Assembly (NCBI GenBank): GCA_003524305.1
Contig: DQHW01000005.1
Coordinates: forward strand, 4,737 to 19,711
DNA from: Anaerolineaceae bacterium
GTDB lineage: Bacteria > Chloroflexota > Anaerolineae > Anaerolineales > Anaerolineaceae
Direction: 5' to 3'
Length of the DNA stretch: 14,975 bases
Shown here: positions 6,133-12,008 of the stretch, piece by piece
Layout: the number at the start of each line of letters is the position of its first letter
Numbering within the stretch: the stretch's first letter is position 1
Notes under the pieces: model-generated
What the model saw: only the letters and a program-made list of their open reading frames with translations
Told to the model about the DNA's origin: nothing
Database searches by the model: none
Position numbers and translations under genes: made by a program

Positions 6133-6138
6133 TTTGAT

Positions 6139-6849
6139 ATGTCCACATTTATTACTGAATCGCAAAAATATACCGGCTCCCCGCTCACCGAGCCGCAGCA
6201 GAAGGCTTTTGAAATTTATGAAACCGAGTTGATGAGCTGGAATGAAAAGTTCAACCTGACGGCCATCCGCGACGCGGAAGGCATTCGCATCAAACACTTC
6301 CTGGATTCGCTCACTTGCCTTCAAGTGATGAAACCGCTTCACCATGAACGGATCATTGACGTCGGTACTGGAGCAGGTTTTCCGGGCATCCCTTTAAAAA
6401 TCATTCACCCTGGATTAAAATTAACTTTGGTGGAGTCTGTAGGCAAAAAAGCAGGGTTCTGTAAACACCTGGTTGAAACACTGCACCTTGAAAATGTGGA
6501 CGTATTGCCCCTCAGGGCTGAAGAAGTCGGTCGATTACCGAATCACCGCGCACAGTATGATTGGGCGATTGCCCGTGCGGTAGCCAGCCTGCCGATCCTT
6601 TCGGAATACCTGGTTCCATTGCTCAAAATCGGCGGACGCATGCTCGCCCAAAAAGGAGAAAATGCCCATGCCGAAGCACAGGCCAGTGAACACGCCCTCA
6701 AACTGCTCGGTGCACATCTTGAGCGAATTGAAAAAGTGATCTTGCCGGGTGTGGTAGAAGAACGCTTTCTCGTGGTTGCCAAAAAAACAGCCGCCACCCC
6801 AGCCCTTTACCCCCGGACTGTCGGCATCCCGACTAAAAAACCGTTATAA
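6139..6849 (+). CDS. rsmG: 16S rRNA (guanine-N7)-methyltransferase RsmG
   Basis: RsmG (GidB) transfers a methyl group from S-adenosylmethionine to N7 of G527 (E. coli numbering) in 16S rRNA; loss is known to give low-level streptomycin resistance. The 236 residues are somewhat longer than the E. coli protein. Diagnostic blocks are NEKFNLTAIRD (35-45), KHFLDSL (52-58), the SAM-binding loop DVGTGAGFPGIPL (74-86), RAVASL (146-151) and AQKG (170-173). The C-terminal 25 residues are a poorly conserved tail. The ATG at 6139 is the only start compatible with the conserved N-terminus. It has no Shine-Dalgarno and follows a -10 box by six bases, so the mRNA is predicted to be leaderless. The gene converges with recF with four bases between the stops. 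It is not next to mnmG, its usual partner in many bacteria. Confidence 0.97.
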   Translation: MSTFITESQKYTGSPLTEPQQKAFEIYETELMSWNEKFNLTAIRDAEGIRIKHFLDSLTCLQVMKPLHHERIIDVGTGAGFPGIPLKIIHPGLKLTLVESVGKKAGFCKHLVETLHLENVDVLPLRAEEVGRLPNHRAQYDWAIARAVASLPILSEYLVPLLKIGGRMLAQKGENAHAEAQASEHALKLLGAHLERIEKVILPGVVEERFLVVAKKTAATPALYPRTVGIPTKKPL

Positions 6850-6853
6850 ACTT

Positions 6854-8062
6854 TCAGGAACTCAATACGCTCACCGAACCGCTGGTGATCTGCCAGCGCT
6901 CACATTTTTCAACAAAACCTGGTGAAAACAGACTTAAATCTGTGGTGGTTAAAATCGCCTGTTCTGCTTTTTCTAAATATTTCATCAGGAACTTCCGCCT
7001 GTCAACATCCAGTTCAGCCAGGGTTTCATCCAGCAGCAGTACCGGCCACTGGGTTGTTTTTGATTTCAACCAATCCACTTCAGCCAGTTTCAACGAGAGG
7101 ATAGCCGTACGAAGCTGTCCGCGTGAACCAAAATCGGTCAGGTCAATGCCATTGCAGATAATGCGCATTTCATCACGATGAGGTCCAACAGTGGTCACAC
7201 CACGCGTAATCTCTTCGTTTCTTACTTGTTTAAGTTTTTCTGCGAAACCCTGCTGCAACTGTTTGAGCGAAAATCCGTCTCGTTGGGCAGTTGTCTGCAT
7301 AGGCAGGCTAAATTGACCTTCAGGTTTCGGCAGCGGATCGTAAGAGGGTTGGTAATTCAAGCGGATGACTTCTTTACCGCCGCTCAAATGTTCGTGAATT
7401 CTGATAGCCAGTTGTTCAATTTCTTGAATGGCAATAATGCGCGAATGCATAATCAGGGCGCCGCGGCTGGTGAGCACCTCATCCCAATAATCCAACTGGG
7501 ATGCGTCGCCGCCGCGCTCTGCCAATAATTTTAGCAATGCGTTTCGCTGAGTGATGGCCTGGTTATATTCTGAGAGAGCTTGGGTGAAAAAAGGGTCAGC
7601 CTGTGCGGAAGCCAGGTTTAGGTAGCGGCGCCTCTCTTCCGGTCCGCCTTCAAGGATGCGGGTCATTTGCGGCAGAAAAATAACCGCATTAAAGTGCCCC
7701 ACCACCTGGTTGACCGGTGTTTTGACGCCATCCAACAGCACCTCTTTTCGCAGACGCGACCCTCCGTTGCCGTTCGAATCCTGGATCAGGCGAACTTCGA
7801 GCTTATGCTGCCGGTCTCCCCTGTTGTAGGCGGCCACCAAACGTGCGACGGTTAACTCTTCACTGGTGGCAACAAAATTCAAGAGTTGTTTGTCGCTCAT
7901 GGCATGGAAAGAAGTAAAAGTTGCCAGGTAATAAATCGATTCCAATAAGGAGGTTTTTCCCTGTGCGTTTGATCCCATTAACAAAAGAATCCGCCTTGGT
8001 ACGTCCATATCCAGGCGGGAGAAAAGCCGAAAGTTGGTCAGCGACAGATGGGTCAGATACAT
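6854..8062 (-). CDS. recF: DNA replication and repair protein RecF
   Basis: SMC-like ATPase that, with RecO and RecR, loads RecA at single-strand gaps and helps restart stalled replication. The 402 residues show an N-terminal strand (LTHLSLTNFRLF), Walker A GSNAQGKTS (30-38), the RecF block EGGPEERRRYLN (138-149), GPHRDE (293-298), the ABC-type signature FGSRGQLRTAILSLKLAE (311-328) and Walker B VLLLDETLAELD (341-352). The usual LDDVLSELD is LDETLAELD here, still keeping the Asp-Glu pair. Only three bases separate its ATG from the def stop. No clear ribosome site is visible, so translation is probably coupled to def. recF often follows dnaN near the replication origin; here it ends an operon with def and a membrane protein instead. 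No terminator follows; it converges directly with rsmG. Confidence 0.97.
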   Translation of the reverse strand: MYLTHLSLTNFRLFSRLDMDVPRRILLLMGSNAQGKTSLLESIYYLATFTSFHAMSDKQLLNFVATSEELTVARLVAAYNRGDRQHKLEVRLIQDSNGNGGSRLRKEVLLDGVKTPVNQVVGHFNAVIFLPQMTRILEGGPEERRRYLNLASAQADPFFTQALSEYNQAITQRNALLKLLAERGGDASQLDYWDEVLTSRGALIMHSRIIAIQEIEQLAIRIHEHLSGGKEVIRLNYQPSYDPLPKPEGQFSLPMQTTAQRDGFSLKQLQQGFAEKLKQVRNEEITRGVTTVGPHRDEMRIICNGIDLTDFGSRGQLRTAILSLKLAEVDWLKSKTTQWPVLLLDETLAELDVDRRKFLMKYLEKAEQAILTTTDLSLFSPGFVEKCERWQITSGSVSVLSS

Positions 8063-8065
8063 GGA

Positions 8066-8590
8066 TCAATCAAGCGGAATTTCTTCGTCATCACGGGGTT
8101 TCCACACTTTGTCTGTACGGTCAGTATAGAGGATGCCTTCAATATGGTCAATCTCATGTTGAAAGATACGTGCCAGCCAGCCTTCTGCTTTAATCTTTAT
8201 GGGCTGGCCATGGCGGTTTAACGCTTTAACAGTGATCCTCTCGTGGCGGTCAACTTCGCCTACCAGATCAGGTACTGAGAGACAGCCTTCAATACCCAAC
8301 ACCATCTCATCCGATTTCACAACGATCTCGGGATTCACCAGAACATAGAGCTTTTTTGCGGCTGGCGGAGTTTCTTCATTTTCTTCGTCTTCATCATCCG
8401 CATATTCAACTACTACCAACCGTTCCGAGACTGCCACCTGGGGTGCGGCCAATCCAACACCAGGTGCATCACGCATGGTATCAATCATATTCGAAACCAA
8501 TAATTGAAAATCTTTGCCAAAATCGGTTACTTTTCGGGCTTTGCGTCTAAGTACGGTATCAGGAACTTTTACAATATCTAAAATTGCCAT
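8066..8590 (-). CDS. def: Peptide deformylase
   Basis: Removes the N-formyl group from the initiator methionine of new proteins, at the ribosome exit tunnel. All three motifs are present: GVGLAAPQ (44-51), EGCLSVPD (101-108) and QHEIDHIEG (144-152). The metal ligands are Cys103, His145 and His149, and the catalytic residue is Glu146. The start is the second of two adjacent ATGs (8590): GAGG lies six bases upstream, and the product begins MAILDIV as is typical of the family. Two features are unusual: a strongly acidic insertion YADDEDEENEET (63-74) between the strand after motif 1 and the strand before motif 2, and an acidic C-terminus (DDEEIPLD). The length (174) is within the usual range. 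It lies 36 bases after the upstream membrane-protein gene and three bases before recF, in one operon. Confidence 0.97.
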   Translation of the reverse strand: MAILDIVKVPDTVLRRKARKVTDFGKDFQLLVSNMIDTMRDAPGVGLAAPQVAVSERLVVVEYADDEDEENEETPPAAKKLYVLVNPEIVVKSDEMVLGIEGCLSVPDLVGEVDRHERITVKALNRHGQPIKIKAEGWLARIFQHEIDHIEGILYTDRTDKVWKPRDDEEIPLD

Positions 8591-8626
8591 CATAAACCTC
8601 GTTTTTTAGTCAATCAAGAGCCAATT

Positions 8627-10279
8627 TTACCCGTTTTCGTCTTTGTTTGCCCGTTGATTTTCTCTTTGGATTTCTTCGTAGGTTTTGATCCATTCAACGA
8701 ATTTTTGCTGTTCATTCTTCTTGGCCGTTTCAAGTGTCGCCCTGTAGCGTGAGTAGATTTCAGCCTGCACTTCTGACGGCTGGTATACATTATCAAAGGT
8801 CAATTCTTCATTGCCTATCTTGATCTTGACCGTGCCAAAATTCAGCATCAAGTTGATCAACCCTTTGCGCTCAAACTCAACGGTTTGAATATTTTTCACC
8901 GGCGCAGAACGCCGGTCATCCATGCCCAACGGTTTTTTGTAAACATCGATTAACTGTTCATCAGAAATAATGTAAACATCGTTCTGCCAGTCTTGGTACA
9001 GATAGATCAACCATCCCCAACAAACGACTGCCAGGATAAATGCACCCACATAGACCACTTCCTCCGGGATGATGCTTAAGAATCCCAGGAAGCGTGCGAG
9101 CACAGCCAGAATGATTGCGAGTAAAAAGAATCCGGGGAGGGCTGCTTTTTTGAACAAGATCCACCAGTGAGTGCGGTAAACAACAGCGTTTTCTTTCACG
9201 GTTCTCAAGCTAAAAAGTTTTGCCATCAGGTTTGAGAAAGAGCCGGCTTGTTCAGTTGGCCCTGTACTGCCGCTTTTGAACGACGCTGGCGTGGATTTTT
9301 GAATAGAGATACGCTCCGCTTTGCCGGTTAATGCCTCGCGGATTTCACGCTTTTCAGCCTGGGTGGCTTCAAGCGTTGCCATCTCGCGCCTTACCTCAAG
9401 GAGTTCATAGATGATATACGGATAAGGCAGCCTTTTAAACTGTAAATCTCCAGTATAGGTTCGGATGGTCACAGTGCCGAAACCAAACAACCTGCCCATC
9501 AATGAGGTGTCAACACCTACTGAAAGCACCGCATTGACCGGTGATTCATGCCGGCTTTCATAAAAACCGATGAGTTTCTTTTGAACACAGACTCGCTCAC
9601 GAGTCAGGATGAAATAGTCATTCCCCCACTCCAAACCTGACCAGGCGCAAATAACAATCCCCATAATTAGTTCGACAAGTGAAAGAATCAGCAATGGCAC
9701 GAAATAGTTGAGCGAAGCCATCGCTGAAAAAAGCAAAAAAGAAAAAACCACCAAAAAAGCGCCGCCAGTAAGAAATAATCGCAAGAACAGAAAGAATGGA
9801 TGCCGGCGGCTGAACAATTCCACCCCTTCTTCTTTAGCACGCCAGGACAGGTTTTTGGTGCTGGTCAGTTGATATGTTTTTTGAAACAGGGTAAAAGCTG
9901 CGTGTAAAACCGGATAGGCATCTGCAATTGCCCTGGCTTTACTCCCCCTGATGCGTAAAACTGTCACTGCCGAATCGCAGGTAGCCCGGGTTTGATAGCT
10001 GTGATTGCCCGTCAAAGCCTCTTCACCAAAGTGATCGCCAGTGCCCATGACGCCGAGGGTAGTATCCGCTTTTGGCTGGTGGAAAACGATTTTCACCTTA
10101 CCTGTAAGGATGAAAAACAAATCCAGGGCCGGATAACCATCTGAGAAAACGGTTGCTCCAGCAGGAAAATTTTGTTGCTCAAAAAATGGACTAATATTTT
10201 TTAAGTCTTCATCGCTGAGCAAAGAAAACGGAAAAAGTGACTTTAATGCATCCATTTGTTCTAAAGGGTGTACGATCAT
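8627..10279 (-). CDS. Membrane protein: cNMP-binding-like domain plus two TM/bacterial-PH (bPH2) units
   Basis: A 550-residue protein of unknown role. Residues about 12-125 form a cyclic-nucleotide-binding-type beta-roll with GDHFGEEALTG (81-91). The arginine that normally grips the cyclic phosphate seems displaced (YQTRAT, 95-100), so classical cAMP binding is doubtful. Two similar units follow. Hydrophobic pairs 161-186/190-214 lead into a bPH2-like domain (215-300; NDYFILTRERV, then SVGVDTSLMGRLFGFGTVTI). Hydrophobic pairs 376-400/406-426 lead into a second one (427-512; NDVYIISDEQL, then NFGTVKI). A charged helix (513-550) ends the protein. By family knowledge, bPH2 domains occur in bacterial membrane proteins with poorly known function. 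The ATG at 10279 is preceded by TAAGGC; Met9 (10255) is an alternative without a ribosome site. It is first in an operon with def and recF. Domain identity is good, function open. Confidence 0.8.
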   Translation of the reverse strand: MIVHPLEQMDALKSLFPFSLLSDEDLKNISPFFEQQNFPAGATVFSDGYPALDLFFILTGKVKIVFHQPKADTTLGVMGTGDHFGEEALTGNHSYQTRATCDSAVTVLRIRGSKARAIADAYPVLHAAFTLFQKTYQLTSTKNLSWRAKEEGVELFSRRHPFFLFLRLFLTGGAFLVVFSFLLFSAMASLNYFVPLLILSLVELIMGIVICAWSGLEWGNDYFILTRERVCVQKKLIGFYESRHESPVNAVLSVGVDTSLMGRLFGFGTVTIRTYTGDLQFKRLPYPYIIYELLEVRREMATLEATQAEKREIREALTGKAERISIQKSTPASFKSGSTGPTEQAGSFSNLMAKLFSLRTVKENAVVYRTHWWILFKKAALPGFFLLAIILAVLARFLGFLSIIPEEVVYVGAFILAVVCWGWLIYLYQDWQNDVYIISDEQLIDVYKKPLGMDDRRSAPVKNIQTVEFERKGLINLMLNFGTVKIKIGNEELTFDNVYQPSEVQAEIYSRYRATLETAKKNEQQKFVEWIKTYEEIQRENQRANKDENG

Positions 10280-10285
10280 GCCTTA

Positions 10286-10291
10286 AGTATA
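10286..10291 (-). promoter_or_regulatory. Possible -10 box giving a leaderless mRNA for the cNMP/bPH2 operon
   Basis: TATACT on the minus strand ends six bases before the ATG at 10279, the same spacing as in front of rsmG. No good -35 box is visible. If used, the transcript would start at the ATG. The short TAAGGC next to the ATG is too close for a normal ribosome site. Confidence 0.35.
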
Positions 10292-10345
10292 TCCAAACTG
10301 GGCTAATTCGCCTATCATGTACGAGTAATAACCATTTCCATCTGG

Positions 10346-10351
10346 TAAAAT
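10346..10351 (+). promoter_or_regulatory. Possible extended -10 box of the serine hydrolase gene
   Basis: TGGTAAAAT (TAAAAT at 10346-10351) matches an extended -10 in the 105-base divergent intergenic region, about 34 bases before the ATG at 10385. No matching -35 box was found, so this is tentative. Confidence 0.35.
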
Positions 10352-10384
10352 CGGAAGTGTTGTAAGAATTTTGGAGTGCTGGAT

Positions 10385-11869
10385 ATGAAACATTTACGCA
10401 ACTTTTCATTAATTCGATGGATCTCACTGGCGCTGGTTGCTGCCGGTCTATTGCTGTTGGTTTTTCAATTGGTAGTGTTCAGCCGACTGCGCTCGTCCTT
10501 TTCACCTGGATCGACAATTGCCGGCGTGGATGTCTCCGGTCTGGATATTGACCAGGCTGCTGATCGACTAACCCAGGCATATTCTGTACCCGTGGAGCTT
10601 CATTACGGAGACAGCAGTTTTCAGGTAAAACCAACGACGCTAGGTTTCTCACTAGATTTAAGCAGTATGATGGCTGCTGCAGATCAAGCCAGGGCTTCGC
10701 TGCCTTTCTGGACTGCCTTTTGGGATTACCTGTTCAACCGTTTCCCAGCTTCGCAAGACATTCCGATCCGTGCTCAAATCAACGCAGATCAGATGCGCTC
10801 ATACCTGGTGAGTGAAATTGCAGCCCGGTATGATCAAGACCCTGAACCATTTTCACCCATCCCTGGTGATACATTCTTTTCTGCCGGTAAATCAGGATTA
10901 AGTCTCGATGTAGATCGATCCATTGAGTTGATCAGCATGGCTTTGAAATCACCATCCGACCGTGTGATCAACCTGTCAGTAAAGAAGAGCACTTCATCAA
11001 AACCATCTTTTGATAATTTAAAAGTATTGCTTGCAGAAGTGATCAACGCCAATGAATTCCCAGGTACAGTTGAACTTTATGTAAAAGACCTGCAAACCGG
11101 ACAGGATATGCAATTTGCTTACCAGGCTGGTGAACGTTTGACCCCTGATATTGCCTTTTCAGCATTAAGTACCATCAAGATCCCCATCATGATTGAAGTT
11201 TTTAGGGTTAAAAACGAACCCATGGATGCTGACACTTTCTCGCTACTCGAAAAAATGATGACACTGTCTGACAATGAAGCATCCGATGCATTGATGAAAA
11301 CAGTCATGGAACCAAACCTGGGGCCGCTACATGTTTCTGAGACAATTGAGGTACTCGGATTGCAAAACACCTATCTGGCTGGTATGTTCTATATTGGTGC
11401 GCCATTTTTGAAAGTTTTTTCAACCCCAGCAAACTCGCGCACCGATATAACAATGGATATTGACCAAATGAATCAAACGACCGCTACAGAGATGGGGGCA
11501 CTGCTGAGTGACATTTACCAATGCGCCCAAACCGGTGGAGGGAGTTTCGCGGCGGCTTTTCCGGGTAAGATATCGCAGAATGAATGCCGTGCCATGATCT
11601 CTCTGCTTTCACAAGATCGAAATGGCACATTAATTGAATCAGGCTTGCCAGACGGAACTCAGATTGCTCATAAACATGGATGGGCAACGGATGCAATTGA
11701 TTACTATATTTATGATATGTGCGATGCCGCAATAGTTTATTCACCCGGTGGGAACTATATAATGACTTTGTATATAAACAGCCCTCAACAAATAGTTTTC
11801 ACTGATGGCAATTTATTGTACGGTGATCTTTCTCGGGCGGTTTATAATTTCTTCAACCTGGGTACCTAA
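10385..11869 (+). CDS. Membrane-anchored serine hydrolase, class A beta-lactamase-like, with N-terminal YoaR/VanW-type domain
   Basis: A 494-residue extracytoplasmic protein. One hydrophobic segment (about 11-33) without a clear cleavage site acts as signal anchor. Next comes a domain like the PG_binding_4 region of YoaR/VanW proteins (GVDVSGLDIDQAADRL, 47-62, to about 200). The C-terminal half has the penicillin-recognising fold motifs: S262-T-I-K265 (SxxK), S295-D-N297 (SxN) and K430-H-G432 (in place of KTG). The class A Glu166 motif (ExxLN) is not visible in the expected loop, so true beta-lactamase activity is unlikely. A peptidoglycan DD-peptidase-like or other acyl-serine hydrolase is more plausible. 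The ATG at 10385 has GGAG eight bases upstream; a GTG three codons earlier is less likely. It is transcribed divergently from the cNMP/bPH2 operon and closed by its own terminator. Confidence 0.82.
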   Translation: MKHLRNFSLIRWISLALVAAGLLLLVFQLVVFSRLRSSFSPGSTIAGVDVSGLDIDQAADRLTQAYSVPVELHYGDSSFQVKPTTLGFSLDLSSMMAAADQARASLPFWTAFWDYLFNRFPASQDIPIRAQINADQMRSYLVSEIAARYDQDPEPFSPIPGDTFFSAGKSGLSLDVDRSIELISMALKSPSDRVINLSVKKSTSSKPSFDNLKVLLAEVINANEFPGTVELYVKDLQTGQDMQFAYQAGERLTPDIAFSALSTIKIPIMIEVFRVKNEPMDADTFSLLEKMMTLSDNEASDALMKTVMEPNLGPLHVSETIEVLGLQNTYLAGMFYIGAPFLKVFSTPANSRTDITMDIDQMNQTTATEMGALLSDIYQCAQTGGGSFAAAFPGKISQNECRAMISLLSQDRNGTLIESGLPDGTQIAHKHGWATDAIDYYIYDMCDAAIVYSPGGNYIMTLYINSPQQIVFTDGNLLYGDLSRAVYNFFNLGT

Positions 11870-11896
11870 ATAATATCTTGAGAATCATAAAAACTG

Positions 11897-11927
11897 AAAA
11901 AAGATGAGGAAGTTTCTCATCTTTTTT
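11897..11927 (+). terminator. Intrinsic terminator after the serine hydrolase
   Basis: A perfect 12-bp stem (AAAAAAGATGAG, 11897-11908, with CTCATCTTTTTT, 11916-11927) and a seven-base loop end in six T. It starts 27 bases after the stop at 11869. The symmetric A/T flanks could also work on the minus strand, but no gene there needs it. Confidence 0.9.
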
Positions 11928-11940
11928 GGTTCAAATTGTC

Positions 11941-11969
11941 TTGTCAGTTTAAGTGGATTCATGTATAGT
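11941..11969 (+). promoter_or_regulatory. Sigma-70 promoter of the glycosyltransferase/NHL gene
   Basis: TTGTCA (11941-11946) and TATAGT (11964-11969), each five of six to consensus, are separated by exactly 17 bases. Start is expected near 11976, with a leader of about 33 nt containing a GAGG ribosome site (11997-12000) eight bases before the ATG. Confidence 0.75.
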
Positions 11970-11976
11970 CATGAAT
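11957..11976 (+). promoter_or_regulatory. Inverted repeat embracing the -10 box (candidate operator)
   Basis: ATTCATG (11957-11963) and its exact complement CATGAAT (11970-11976) flank the TATAGT -10 box. A dimeric regulator bound here would cover the -10 and the start site, blocking initiation. The repressor is unknown, and none is encoded next to it in the window. Confidence 0.5.
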
Positions 11977-12008
11977 AGCTTATTCAAGGAATGTACGAGG
12001 TCGGATAA

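Noticed and set aside
6816..6846. GTCGG-CATC-CCGAC hairpin near the end of rsmG as a terminator
   Set aside because: The stem is only five pairs and is followed by A-rich, not T-rich, sequence on the plus strand; on the minus strand the T run precedes the hairpin.
10385..11869. Annotation as class A beta-lactamase
   Set aside because: The catalytic serine motifs are there, but the Glu166 motif is not visible and KTG is altered; a general serine hydrolase call is safer.
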